In this document: positions 36,519 through 49,190 of the stretch, piece after piece | How positions within the stretch are numbered: the first letter of the stretch is position 1 | How the letters are laid out: each line of letters starts with the position of its first letter | Source: Brachynemurus nebulosus | Lineage: Eukaryota; Arthropoda; Insecta; Neuroptera; Myrmeleontidae | Direction: 5' to 3' | Assembly (NCBI GenBank): GCA_035578155.1 | Contig: JAPWDM010000013.1 | Span: 9,325,527-9,389,526, forward strand | DNA: 64,000 bases | Program-made: the position numbers and the translations under genes | The notes under the pieces: model-generated | Told to the model about the DNA's origin: nothing | Databases searched by the model: none | The model's input: only the letters and a program-made list of their open reading frames with translations

Positions 36519-36620
36519 CAGGGCCGACGAAAGGATAGGACAGGTGGGGATAATTGTCCAGGGGCCCGGGTCATAAATAGAGGGTTCGCAGCTTCGATTA
36601 GGGGCCCGAAGAAAGTACAA
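36519..36620 (+). mobile_element. hAT-type terminal fragment
   Basis: CAGGGCCGACGAAAGG at 36519 resembles the CAGGGCCGG termini of the two hAT MITEs at 49.2 and 52.2 kb. GGGGCCCGGG and GGGGCCCGAAG follow. No opposite end was found. Confidence 0.35.
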
Positions 36621-37288
36621 AAAAGTTTTTTTTTTGTTCGTCAATTGTATTTTTTGAAAAAGATGTTTGAAAATCTTTTATTGGGGGGAGGGGTGGACGC
36701 AAGTTGTTAGTTGGACAGAATAAAAAGTTTTTAATTTATATTGTAAGAAAATATGAAGCTAGATCATATGAAAGTGCAAAGTATCTGCCCTTTTTATCCG
36801 ATTGTCCCAAAAGATTGGTTATGTTTTTCTATTAAGTATTAATTTCGAAACACTTTAAACATATCTACCCTCTCTCTCTTGGATATGTTGATGTGACATT
36901 TCAAAATCGTTAAACATTGAATATCTTATGAAAAAAAAAAATTATCTTGGCGAAAGAAACATCAGAAAAATAACTTAAAAATGGAAAGATCATTAAAATT
37001 CGATCCGCGAAACCCATTATTTTTTGTCATTTTCATTAAAACGTGTTTCCACTTCGAACTACGGGATCACAAGAAAATTGAGCAATTATGAAAATTGAGT
37101 GAAGGCAATTTTTTTGCTTGTAAAAAGTGATTAAAACGGCAAAGAGGCAAGCAAGCAAGCAAGCCAAAAGGGGAGAAAAAAACTTGAAAAGAATAATTAG
37201 AAAATTTCATTTCACTTATTTGTAATCAAACTTTATTTGACTGTGACGAAAAATACGAGTTAACTAATTATATCGAGGTTTATTTCAA
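36621..37288. other. No gene seen
   Basis: AT-rich DNA with a short (CAAG)n tract at 37146-37163. Nothing else is supported. Confidence 0.4.
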
Positions 37289-37638
37289 ATACCCCTGTCG
37301 CAGCATTCTGCGTAACATACCGAATTTCCGTTAAAAAAAATTAGTCTTTCTCGAAAACTAGTTGACATAGAATAATAGTTTAAAGACCTTTTTTGTGTGA
37401 TGTTTTCTTCTCGTTTCAATGGTTAAAACAATGCCGCAAAAATTTCTGAATAAAGGGAAATTTTGGCAAAAAACTAATTTTTTTCACGAAAATTGCCAAA
37501 AAAAAACCATGTTTCGGGCATCGAACGTGCCTGGTTAACGAACTCGTCCAGCGGTTTGGGACTTCCAATATTTTCACCAAATTTCGTAAAAGTAGGACGT
37601 TTCGTTCGAGAGATATCGTGCGAACACACACACACACA

Positions 37639-37728
<90 letters not shown>

Positions 37729-37851
37729 AATTTCAGCGAATATTATTTTCGGTTTCTAGGGACCTCAAAACAAATTTCTGTCATAGTCTCGTGCTCAGGT
37801 CGCGTTATGATAGTGGCTGTAATAGCTGAATTCCATTCTGGAAATTCGCTA
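37289..37851 (+). mobile_element. Family A copy 8, full length
   Basis: Starts AATACCCCTGTCGCAGC, with CCGAATTTCC where others have GCGAATTTCC. The middle block ends ATATCGTGCGAACACA. A short (AC)n, then (TA)n, spans 37625-37728. The right block follows, then the hairpin GAATTCCATTCTGGAAATTC and GCTAA. As in copies 5 and 10, the CA/TG part lies on the GTCCGCAC side. Confidence 0.75.
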
Positions 37852-39229
37852 AAACAGTTTATTTAAAATTACATAATCATCATATATTCCTTCTCAAAGG
37901 TGTTTTTTTAGCGGTACGTCTTATGGTCCTGAAAACTTCATTAAAATTATTGATTGCTGAGATCGTTTGGAAGACTATATTCCCCGCTAATGATGAAAAA
38001 CAAACATATGTTAAAAAACTTGAATGATAGGGGAACAAGCTATTCATCACTTTGACGCTCAATATTTCGCAAATGGCGTTAAAAAATGAAAAATGGTCGA
38101 CGGAATTTTCACCTCATTGTTCGAGCCGTTTCTAACGATATCACACACGATGTGGTAGGTGAAAAAAATTTTCTTCCTCGGGAAAATACCTCAAGACATT
38201 AAGGAAATTTTTTTTGGCTACCAACTAATTGATATCCCTACCTTGGTATATATATGAAAAATTTCATGCTCAGGCCGAAAGATTGTAGAAAAGGTTTAAG
38301 AAAAATTGAAACAGGTAAACTTAACAGTGCATTTAATTTTTCTTAACAAATTACTTCGAAAAAAATTCTACAAACCGATTTTTGAAATTTATCTCCCCAC
38401 TTGTACTCAGTAGATCGCTAATTTAAAAACTTTATTGATTAAAAAAGTTTGCCCTGATAAAAAATAATTTAATGATAACAAATTAGACGATGTAAAAAAC
38501 TTTTTTCTTAAAAATATTCTGTTCTGCAAGATTTAAATTAACCTCACCACATAGAATTCATTGCTTAGATCAGTGTTTCTCAACCGTGGGCCCACGGAAT
38601 ATGTGAAATTATTCATTACAATCTTTATTTGAAATCATAGTAAAAAAAAAAAAATTTTAATGTTAAATAAATCGCATAAAAAAGGTCACAAAAAGTTGCA
38701 CAAAAAAGACCGCATTAAAAAGATTTTACTGTATATCGTGTTTCATGTACTTTTCTGAGGAATGTAAATATCTAATTCTGCATAAAAAATCTATGACTCA
38801 ATTGGATTTAATTGGGTTTGAAGTAGGTTAACTAGAAAATTTTTCAAAATAAATTCCTATCCATAAATTTAGTAGAATCTCTGTAGAACCACAGAAATAC
38901 AGTAGAACCTCTGATTAACGACACCTCCCTTAACCAGACCTCTCCTATAGCCGGACAAATTTCTTATGACCGTGGTATACTACACTAAAATCAATGTATT
39001 CAGCACTCTCTCATTCGAATCCTCTGTTAATTGGATGTGGACACAATATTTTTTGACGAAGACATATTACATATTTAGTACATTATTACCTCCATTAACC
39101 GGACGCGAATACGTCTAGTGTGTGTGTGTATACCTACATGGGTTAGGTATAATTGTTCATGTTTTAACTTCTTAGCAATGATTCTAATGTGACAATGCAT
39201 TTGTAAACGTTATGTTTTGGTATAAATAC

Positions 39230-40166
39230 TAGGGATGTGCAGAATAGTGCTCGAATTGAATCGAATCGAATAGTGCTCTATTCGATTCGATTTCGAATCG
39301 AATAATTCGTTTTTTCGAATAATTCGAAATATCAAATTATTCGTTTCATTTCTTCGGTTAGCTCGAACTTTTTTTTTTTTATTTCTAAGACTCAAGCATA
39401 CTAAGAACTTTAACAATATAATTTATATATGGTTCATTTCAGTTAAATTTAGCCATGCTTCGTCACTTTGAATTTAAATAATTTCCGTTTTCTTGGCTTT
39501 ATCTCTTTTATTATTGCATTTATGTAAATTTTAAATTTGCAGTTTATTTTTTAAAAAAAATAGAAGATTGATTTGTTTCGGATATAAGAATTATTTAATT
39601 TTTTAACGAAAATTCATGATCAATTGTATCTGAAATGAGGTATATATTATGTAGTTTGATTTACAGAGAAAATTCATCCAAAAAATTATTATTTTTAACT
39701 TCCCACTGGGAAGTTATTACAGTGGATTTCTTTTGGGGCCTTTTTTTATGTTTTAAGTTTTAACGAATTTTCGAATCGAAAATTCAGCTATTACAGCCAC
39801 TGTCATGGGGCGACAAGTTTTTGTAACAATAAATTTTTATTATTACTGATTGATTTATCCTGTTACTCAGGCATAATGTAACTTTCCATTAATGAAATTA
39901 TTGTAATGGATCCGATTTCTTTTTATTTAAATTAAATGTTTAAAAATTTATAAGATTCAAAAGAAAAAACAAAAATTAGAGCTATTCGAATTATTCGTTT
40001 TCTTTCGAATTATTCGTTTTCTTTCGATTAATTCGAATATTTTTCGAATAATTCGGTTTTTCAAATTATTCGAAAAATGGAATTATTCGATTTGAAATTT
40101 GAATCGAATATAACTATTTGATTCGGTGCGAATTATTCGACATTTCGAAGAATTCGCACACCCCTA
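39230..40166. mobile_element. Non-autonomous hAT element, copy 2, exact TSD
   Basis: Termini TAGGGATGTGCAGAAT and ATTCGCACACCCCTA are flanked by a perfect 8-bp duplication ATAAATAC (39222-39229, 40167-40174), diagnostic of hAT. ATTCGAAT-rich arms lie at both ends, as in copy 1. Element B (39429-39640), an AACTTCCCACTGGGAAGTT palindrome (about 39700) and a family A 3' scrap (39765-39812) sit inside. Copy 1 lacks element B and the palindrome, so both arrived later or were lost there. Confidence 0.85.
39429..39640 (+). mobile_element. Element B, copy 1
   Basis: About 212 bp starting ATGGTTCATTTCAGTTAAAT and ending AATTGTATCTGAAATGAGG, flanked by TATA on both sides. Comparison with hAT copy 1 shows the empty site: there ATATAATTTGTG runs straight into TATATTATATAGTTTG. 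This fixes B as a discrete insertion at a TA-rich site. Confidence 0.65.
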
Positions 40167-40490
40167 ATAAATACCTAAATTTGTTCATAAAATTGATTTG
40201 AATCAAAAAATTAATTATGAATTATTACTACATTATTTAATACTATTATTTACATACTTTGTCCCTGTTAAGCGGGCACCTCTGTTAGCCGGACAAATTT
40301 TTGTGTGCCACTGCTGTCTGGTTAACAGAGGTACTACTGTATTGATTTAATTATCGAAAACAAATAACAATAACTAAATTAAATACCTACAAAAGTATTT
40401 TAGAAAACTGATAATCGTCTTAATATGTGATCGGTCCGCATAAAATTATTCGAGATTGGGCCGTGATTGTGGAAATGTTGAGAAACATTG

Positions 40491-40957
40491 GTCGTACGTA
40501 AATTGTTACAGTAATTGAGCAAAGCTATTAATTTTAATTGATACCGCAAATTTTAATCATAATTATATGGATATTATCTCATCCGTTTTGGAAAATGAAA
40601 ATTTACTACAACAGAAATTATCTATTTTGCTCATTATCATAATAAATAGAACAGAAGAATGTAATTTTCACCTGATAATATATATTATGCGGCGTGCACC
40701 ATCAGTTCGTGTCTTAATTAAATTTTATTAAGAAAATAAATTCATGCTGTTGCATATTATATCTACATACCTTCAAATAACAAATGAGATGGGTTGTGGC
40801 CTTAATAAGATATTACGTGCATATATAGAACTAACGGGGAACCTGTTTAAAATTTATGGTAAGGTATGGGACAAGAACATGCGATAACTTACTTTTTAAT
40901 ACATGTTGCACTAACTTATAACAGGTTGGCACAATTAATAGAAAATTTTGACTCCTT
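40491..40957. other. No feature recognised
   Basis: AT-rich spacer; no frame or repeat seen. Confidence 0.4.
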
Positions 40958-41064
40958 TTAACGAATTTTCGAATCGAAAAATCAGTCATGACGCGATTTG
41001 AACCCGGGACTATGGTAGAAATTTCTTTTGAGGTCCCTAGAAACCGAAAATAACATTCACTAGA

Positions 41065-41941
<877 letters not shown>

Positions 41942-42261
41942 CCGCACGATAACTCTCGAATGAAATATCCTATTTATACGAAGTTTGGTGAAAATGTTGT
42001 GAGGTCCCCAACTGTTGGACAAGTTCGTTAGCTAAACGCGTCCGATGCCCGGTACATGATTTTTTGGCAATGATCGTGCAAAAAAAAATAGCTTTTTGCC
42101 AAAATTTTCCCTTATTCAAAAATTTTTTGCGATATTTTGTTACACCATTGAAAGGAGCAGAAAAAATCAAATAAAAAACGTCATTAAACTATTATTCTAT
42201 GTCAACTAGTTTCCGAGAAAAACTAATTTTTCTAAACGGGAATTCGCTATGTTATGCAGGA

Positions 42262-42716
42262 TTTTTTCTAGATAGTTGTTTTGTTAGTTTTGAGCCTTGA
42301 GGAAGCCGAAACCACTATCAGAAAAAAATTTTTAAAAAATTAACTTGGTACAAATCAATACTCAGCTGACCATTTGTGTCTAGCACAGGCTATTTTCTCT
42401 AAAATTATTCGACGTAAAAATTTGAACTTAGCACAGAGATGGAGTATTATGATTTAATTGTAGATGTCAAGTTGAATTTCAATTCTGGGGATTAATTTCA
42501 AGAAATAACCTGAAAATTTGAAAAGCATTTTGTTCCAAGAGCATCGGATAGGATATCGAAGAAAAGCTTATTAAAATATGAATTTAATTTATTTAGGGTT
42601 TCAAAATTTTGAATTGTTGGGTACATTAAATATACAACTAACTAACTGTAAGGAACATTAAAATCAGGATATAATATTATATATATTTTTAATAAATGAA
42701 TACAGACACTTATAGT
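42262..42716. other. No gene; weak CTTGAGGA...GAAAC motif
   Basis: CCTTGAGGAAGCCGAAACC near 42295 recalls the hammerhead boxes, but the helix II is only GC-AG-like and the first box is imperfect. Otherwise AT-rich and featureless. Confidence 0.25.
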
Positions 42717-42718
42717 TA

Positions 42719-43162
42719 GGGAGCTGATTGTGAAAATTTTTCAGTTCAGCATGTTGAACTGACGTTATTAATTTTAAATTTGTCACCAAAAGAAACATTA
42801 CAGCAATATCTGACTGTAAAAACTGGCAAGATATCAAAGCTTTAAATCAATTTTTGGCAACAGCTTTTGGTCAATATTTTGAAAAGTGGGGCAGAAAGAG
42901 AATCATCAACCCAAGATTGGATGGACTGAAGGGTCTCTTCAGAAAATAATTGGAAGCGAGTCAACCAATTCTTTTATCTTATAAAATTTTGCAAAGGTCT
43001 GGACATCTGCTTTCATATATGTCCTTCATTTTTACTAATTTATTAAAATTCTAATTGTTATTTTTCGAAAAAGTAACGGCAACTGAATTTATATTATAAT
43101 TTAAATTTTTTCTAACTTATATGAACTTAAACTATTTTGGACTAAAATTGCAGCCAGCTCCC
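42719..43162. mobile_element. TA-GGG element, GGGAGCTGATTG termini
   Basis: TA (42717-42718), GGGAGCTGATTGTGAAAATT; far end AATTGCAGCCAGCTCCC followed by TG where TA is expected. The interior is a little less AT-rich at 42780-42960 and has no intact frame. At 444 bp it is the smallest of the cohort. Confidence 0.5.
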
Positions 43163-44380
43163 TGACTGTTAATTCAATTTTTTATTTTCAGTTTTTTTAT
43201 TAAAAACAAAATCTCCTTTGCTTGCATATATGCAATTTTAATAATGTTAAAGTAGTGTGAAACCTGGAAAGTTATTTATAGTAAAGAATAATTAGCTTAT
43301 TCAACGTTTCTTATAGTAATGTTAATTAAACACAATATAAAAAATGGCTTCATTTTTAATTAAATTTAACAATATATTCTTAGAAAAAAAATATACCAAG
43401 TGTAAGAACATAACGTAGATCTTCAGAAAGGGAAGTATTTTTTTATACTTTTTAGTTTTTATTAGTAAAACATTTATAAAATTACTAGTCGACTTTCATT
43501 ATTTTCGGAAAACAGTTAATTTTTGTAATGTTTACTGAAAATGATTTGTATATAAGTAAGTAAAAAATCGTGTTGCAGTGTTGTCTCAGATTTTGTATTT
43601 TTTGCTGGACAAAAACGGAAAACCAAAATCAGTTACATATATAATCTAACAAAACGAGTACTAAAATTTTAATCAAATTTTAAGTAAATTTTTTTGATCA
43701 GTCATGTTTTTTAAACTATAGTAATCAAAAATTCTACAAGTGCGTGTTAGACACGCATTAAGTCAGGATTTCGTAGTTCAGTAGCTAGAATTTTTTACAA
43801 TTCTCAGGAAAAAATATTTTCCGTTTTTATTTAATATTGAAATTCGCCTTTTATTTACTAATAATTGAAAAAAAAATTAATAATAGTTTTTCAAAACGAC
43901 ACTTTCGTTTTATCTATTATAACGTGATGTCTCTTTTAATGTGATGACAGAAATCGCAAATTCATAAGGTTTTCGTTATTAGCACTACGAAATCCTAAAC
44001 ACAGAATAACTGAAGAATGAGAAAGAACACATTCTTATATTTTCTTGTATTCGAATTTTCACAATGAAGTAAATTTTTCAAATGTTAATTATAATGTAAC
44101 TCTTTAAGAAAGTCTACAATAATTAGTCGTCACAAAAACTTCAATTATGAAGTAAAAACAATTAACTCTCTTGAAATCCAGACACGGTAATCGTTATTTA
44201 CGTCATTGGTGGTTTAAAAAAAAAGGATTTTATATACAACAACTGGATGAAATTGTTTATTTATCGTACAAAATGCTATCTAGGTACAGGTAGTATTTTT
44301 GTATTTTACATACGATTGTATGTAAAGAAACACAGCCAACTATACTTTTATGAAATATTTATAGGTATTATATTTAGTAA
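43163..44380. other. No gene; second copy of short repeat R3
   Basis: 43738-43775 is the inverted match of 35789-35826. AGGATTTCGTAG (43763) and CTACGAAATCCT (43985) form a 12-bp inverted pair that may mark a 230-bp MITE-like unit. The rest is AT-rich with no frame. Confidence 0.4.
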
Positions 44381-45394
44381 GGTGCAGTTATTAAAAAAAA
44401 AAAAAACGGCCTAACCTCAGCATCCAAAGTAACAGTTTCACCCCAACTCCAAATTATTCTATACAGTCCACATATTGTTTGGCAAAAAGTTACACCATTT
44501 TGAGCGTCGGGTTTTGGGGGGAGGGGGGTAGAAGTAGGCAAATTAACGGATTTAATCAGTTTTTTTTTTTAAATATTTCGGAAACTGTGGGTTTTAGCGT
44601 AAAAAGTGTCTTGTACAAAAATAATCTACATTAAATTGCGAACAAAAATTGTCCTGTGCATAATCTTGCTAAAGTAAACAGTTCCAGAGTTACGGAGGGT
44701 GTAAAAGTAGCAATTTTTAGTATTTTTAGCTACTGCCGCAGCTATCACCAGGTGCAGCAGTGGCTGAATAACAAGAAGAATCCGCTCGAGTGGGGGTGAA
44801 AGAAGATTGACGAACATCTGAGACCAATTACAACAGCACGTCCTGCAGCTCCCGAGGAATTCCTTTCCCTCATAGTGTGCGCTTGCAAAGACGGATGCGT
44901 CCGTAACTGCAAATACAGACAGAGTGGTCTAAACTGCTCAAGCATATGCGGTAATTGCTCAGGCCTAGGATGTGATAACAGGGATACGAACATCATAGAC
45001 GAAGATTTAGAAGAGGAGGGCGCTATGTTGCGCGTAACACAATCCTGTATAAAAAAATTAGTTTCCTTAGTGATAATGTGCCATATTTTTTCCTAAAAAT
45101 TGCTACTTTTACATCCTCCATAACTCTGGAACTCTTCACTTCAGATTATGCATAGGACCATTTTTGTTCGCAATTTAATGAAGATTATTTTTGTATAGGC
45201 ACTTTTTGTGTTGAACTGCATAGTTTTCGAAATATTTAAAATAGTTAATTTGCCTACTTCTACCATCCTCCATCCCAAACGCGACGCTCTAAATGGTGTA
45301 ACTTTTTGCCAAACAATATGTGGACTGTATAGAACAATTTGGAGTTGGAGTGAAACTGTTACTTTGAATGTTGAGGTTTGGGTCTAATTGCACC
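44381..45394. mobile_element. Long-TIR element carrying a CXC-domain relic
   Basis: Arms of about 300 bp (44381-44720, 45094-45394) are inverted copies. Shared blocks include GTAACAGTTTCACCCCAACT, ACAGTCCACATATTGTTTGG, AAATTAAC and TTGTCCT.TGCATAAT. Outermost ends are GGTGCAGTTA and TAATTGCACC. The left arm has an A run and a GGGGGG insert missing on the right. The 370-bp centre holds the coding relic. No clear target duplication was seen, so the superfamily is open. Confidence 0.75.
44740..45096 (+). pseudogene. Cysteine-rich CXC/TCR-like tail, in-frame stop
   Basis: The frame reads HQVQQWLNNKKNPLEWG, then TGA at 44797-44799 (a Trp codon is likely ancestral). It continues KKIDEHLRPITTARPAAPEE, FLSLIVCACKDGCVRNCKY, RQSGLNCSSICGNCSGLGC and ends at TAA 45094-45096. 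The spacing C-x-C-x3-C-x3-C-x6-7-C-x3-C-x2-C resembles tesmin/TSO1-like (CXC) domains and a recurrent insect protein tail preceded by QVQ-WL...W. GC content is well above the flanks. It is a captured or remnant 3' exon without an upstream domain. Confidence 0.55.
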
Positions 45395-47017
45395 GTAGGT
45401 ACTAATCATGTTACACGACTGGCGTGTCACTGGTGTTACGCGCCACTGATGTTACTTGTGTTACGTAATATTGTGTTACAGTCAGTTTCTTAAAAACAAA
45501 AAATATGTCAAGGTAAGTGGAAACACTGCGTAATATGTCGAAATATAAGTAACAATATATAGACAATATGGTTCAAAATAATATATATAAATAACTTCAT
45601 TATTAACGGAAAAATATTTTGAAATAGGATTTAATATTGTGCGAGGAACCGACGAAAAACGAATACATCGAGTGAATGGAATCTGTCAGCTGCACTGATT
45701 CCCTGTATATCCGGCGACTCACTCACTGGGTCGGTCTGGTGGGTATATTCTCCACACAGCACCATTTGTAACATCTGTCGAGTTGAGTTGTTATAATTAT
45801 TGATTCTTTTATCTGATTTCGCCCGTTTAGAACTTCTACATATTTTGTTGATGACACAAATGTTCAAATCTTCCCGGGGGTTGGAGTGAGTGAAAATTTT
45901 GTGAGGTGGTGTGAAGGTCATGGGATACCTATAGGTGGTAAATGACGAAATATTTTGATGTGAAATCAAAAACTTATTTTTGTTTAGTTTGTTTGGAAGA
46001 GATTTTGCAGATGGGTAGGAAATATTTTAAACAGATTAGAGTCGATGTTTTTTTGGATAATAGATGGTTGTTTTATAATTTGACTTTTTTGGGACAACAA
46101 GCTGGAGGTTGTGTAGAATCTAAGCGTTTAAGCGTTTATTATTTTTTCAAAAAGTTTTCTTGGGGATATAATTTCCGTAACTTTTAAGCTGTTCGCCTGC
46201 ACTTTGGAAACGGATATGTTTAAGGTGTAAATGTGGTCTAAAGTTAATGGTTCACCAAGCGTAGTGCTTCCAAATTTTTGTTATTCCTTAGGTGATTGCA
46301 CTTATGTATGTCTTTTCACTTCCAAGGCGCCTGTTTTTTTATCCAATTTAAATTTATGCCACCTAATAGCGCTTCCACTATTCGCAAAATGTTTATTTCT
46401 ATCAAGTTAGTTTAAAATTCACGTAATCGGCATAATAAGCTGGTGCTTAATTGTACCATTCAATGGAGGGCTTAACCCTTTAGGTACCCTACTTAACACA
46501 AATTTTGATTTTGTATTCTCCTGTTTTTCCATTTTTTTATGCCTTACCTTCCCTTGAAAAATTGGCTTTTGTAATTTTCAAAATTAACCCCAAAAGAACC
46601 CAAACTGCATCCTTTTTCTTTATTATGATAAAGTCACACGGTATGTTAGAAAGAAAAAGGAATGCTGGTGAAGAAACAAAAAAAAAAATAGCATTTACGT
46701 GTATAATTTTATTCGTATCGAAATAAAACACATGTTAGCGACCAACTTCATTCTGTTAATTTTGTGCTCATATGATGATATGTTTTCAAAGAATTCAGAC
46801 TTAGATAAAAAGTTTTTAGTTTGTTGATCAGTATTGTTGGTAACAATTTGACGGTCATTGACGTCAGAAGACGTCAAATAAAACTCCCACATTATGTCGT
46901 ACAACGTAATTAGCTGTCAAAATAGTTGATTACCAGTTGGGTGTTTTGTGTCAATACAGGTAATGAATTTTTCCATACCTTACATACCTTAGTGGTCGCC
47001 AAAACAACTGAGCTAAA
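45395..47017. other. No convincing gene; several unassigned frames
   Basis: 45660-45960 is less AT-rich and holds a 112-residue minus frame described separately. Other frames (45942-46187, 46505-46726, 46695-46904) have no domain. Confidence 0.35.
45631..45969 (-). CDS. Hypothetical 112-residue frame
   Basis: ATG at 45969, stop at 45631. It is one of the longest non-repeat frames in the window and more GC-rich than its surroundings. It has a basic stretch CRSSKRAKSDKR, then STRQMLQMVLCGEYTHQTD and SPDIQGISAADRFHS. No signal peptide, membrane segment or known domain was recognised. A splice-donor-like GTGAGT falls inside, in the DPVSES codons. It could be an exon, an old transposon piece or chance. 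Confidence 0.2.
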   Translation of the reverse strand: MISHQNISSFTTYRYPMTFTPPHKIFTHSNPREDLNICVINKICRSSKRAKSDKRINNYNNSTRQMLQMVLCGEYTHQTDPVSESPDIQGISAADRFHSLDVFVFRRFLAQY

Positions 47018-47021
47018 TTAA

Positions 47022-48402
47022 GGGGGGGGGGAGAGTCCTGCAGACAACAGGTTTTTTAATAATTTTTTTTTTTAAGAAATTGGATCCATTTATTGTATCA
47101 AATGAAGTTACATAGTATAGTACATGTTATGAAGTATTTACTCATAAATTTTTATGCAAGAAAAAAGAAAAAATGGCGGCGCTACAGCTGTTCCAATTTG
47201 ACTCCTTCGATTTGCGCCGTGGAATGCCCAGCCTCTTATAATCAACTGAATTCAAACGGACAAAAAAATTTTTATTACAATAAGTCATTACGCTTTGCAT
47301 ATATCTATTTCTGATGAGAATTTTTTTTTCACAATTTAAAATCAAAAACAAAAAAATTTCACCTTTTTTTTTTATAAACAAATTGTTATAAACAATATTT
47401 ATAGTAATAATTCATGCAAAATTTTAGGTGTATGCAAAGGCCAATATCTTAAAGAATATCTGTACAAAATTTCAAGTTAATACCTCAATAACTTAGGTTA
47501 TGTTCCACGGCGCGGAAAAAAACTTGTTTTAAGAAAAACGCTATTATGTAAAAGGTTTTTCTTCTTGAAAAGTAGAGTTAAGGATGTTTGGGAGGTACAA
47601 TCGGAGATAAAAGTACATGAAATTAGAAATTCGTGAATAATTGCGTTGTATAACAAACTATGAGGTAAATAAATAGTTATCTTTGTTAAATAATAGCTAT
47701 CACTACAACTGATTGTACAATATATCAAACTACAGCTCTCAGCTGACTACAAGAGCTGAGTACATTCTGAGGATTTTTCGGAGGAATTTCAAAATGCTAC
47801 GAGACGATTGAAAATTTAGTAGAATGTTCCTCATTAGATACTAAGGCCCCTGTGAAAATTTCAAACCGATTCACTAAGCCGTTAAAAAGTTATTTAATCT
47901 GTTCTGTTTTCGAATTTCCATAAGAGTAGGTACGTGTAAAATTAGTTTTTTTTTTTTCATAACTTTTTAACGGCTTGGTGAATCGGTTTGAAATTTTCAC
48001 AGGGGCCTTAGTATTTAATGAGTAACATTATACTAAATTTTCAATCGTCTCGTAGCATTTTGAAATTTTCCGAAAAATCCTCAGAATGTACTCAGTTCTT
48101 GTAGTCAGCTGAGAGCTATAGTTTGATGTATTGTACAATCAGTTGTAGTGATAGCTATTATTTAACAAAGATAACTATTTATTTACCTCATAGTTTGTTA
48201 TACAACGCAAGTATTCACGAATTTCTAATTTCATGTACTTTTATCTCCGATTGTACCTCCCAAATCAGTTTATCGTTATCTAAGATAATCTTTCTATTGG
48301 GCTTATAACATTGGAAATAAATTCTTTAAGGTTCAAATGAACTTTTAAAGCAAAAAAAAAAAAAAAATGAAAAATTTGAAAGTTCTGGAGGACCCTCCCC
48401 CC
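47022..48402. mobile_element. TTAA-flanked element with inner palindrome
   Basis: TTAA (47018-47021), then a G run and GAGAGTCCTGCAG; far end CTGGAGGACCCTCCCCCC, TTAA (48403-48406). TTAA duplications are used by piggyBac and Kolobok elements. Inside are two inverted arms, 47587-47894 and 47959-48264, joined by a 64-bp spacer. They share GGAGGTACAATCGGAGATAA, CATAGTTTGTTATACAACGC and CAGGGGCC. No transposase trace is visible, so class assignment is tentative. Confidence 0.65.
47587..48264. repeat. Palindrome inside the TTAA element
   Basis: Arms of 308 and 306 bp, highly similar by eye. The same 50-60 residue frame (DSYYLTKITIYLPHSLLYNA) is read from both arms simply because they are copies; it has no recognised domain. 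Confidence 0.8.
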
Positions 48403-48406
48403 TTAA

Positions 48407-49182
48407 TTGTTATTCTAAAACTATTCAAATAGAAACAACTTTTTTGAATCTCTGTTCATTATAAGTTCTTACTGTACTTTTGTCCGGAAAAAACTTGTTG
48501 AAAAATTAAGAAGAACTATATTTTTCTGTTTTTTCCCCGATTTTTCTAATTGTCTTTTTGTGTTTCGTTTGTAATACTACTGTGATATTACTTACTATAT
48601 TACTGTGTAAAGCCTGTGAGTTTTTTTTTTTTGTCTAATGCAAAATGATATATTATGAGACGGATGCTCTCTTTCTTTCTGTCTACTATCGTATAGTACT
48701 TATTGTATAAGATATATAAATTAAAAGTTTCCTACTTTTGAAATCTTTATATAAGACAAATAATAAATATTTAAAAGCACCACCAATGTTGCCAACACAA
48801 TATCTCATATATAATATTTAACTATATAACGAACATTATATTTATAGGCATGTGTATATCTATGTAGACGATGTCGGGTAAGTATTAAATATACGTAAAA
48901 TAAATCTCAGAGACGGCCGTCGTAAATTTATATTCATTTCGGTATTAAATTTTTAGGGTTTCGTAGTAAAAATTTTGAAATTTTTCGTTAGAAAAGTGGA
49001 TACGAATCAATTTTCGTTTTTGCGAAATATTGAATTGTAAAGTGACGTTTAATTTATACTCTTCTCATGTAAATTTTCGACGTTACGTTCAAAAAAAAAA
49101 TTGAAAATAATGTACAGGTGAATTTTCTGAGACTTGCCATTTTGCCAGATTTATATTCTCTTAAATTCGTTGAAAAAACTAC
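48407..49182. other. No feature recognised
   Basis: AT-rich spacer; nothing supported. Confidence 0.4.
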
Positions 49183-49190
49183 TCTAGTGC

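Larger units (their letters stand above)
38900..40339. mobile_element. pogo/Tigger-like element, host of hAT copy 2
   Basis: TA at 38898-38899, then CAGTAGAACCTCTGATTAAC; far end GTTAACAGAGGTACTACTG, TA at 40340-40341. Subterminal TTAACCGGAC motifs recur (38930, 38950, 39097, 40268, 40285). Without the nested hAT element it is about 500 bp and has no transposase. Confidence 0.75.
38571..40490. mobile_element. Outer hAT-like element, host of a nest
   Basis: CAGTGTTTCTCAACCGTGGG at 38571 is inverted at the right as GTTGAGAAACATTG (ending 40490); GGGCC lies inside both ends. Removing the nested pogo-like element (38900-40339) leaves about 480 bp. CAGTG...CACTG-type termini are usual for hAT. 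The adjacent 8-mers (GCTTAGAT, GTCGTACG) do not match, so insertion evidence is lacking. Confidence 0.5.

Noticed and set aside
42290..42315. Hammerhead at CTTGAGGAAGCCGAAACC
   Set aside because: The first box is imperfect and there is almost no room for helix II.
47498..48308. Conserved gene pair suggested by near-identical frames at 47498-47728 and 48123-48308
   Set aside because: The two frames are the two arms of one palindrome, so their similarity reflects DNA duplication and not protein conservation.
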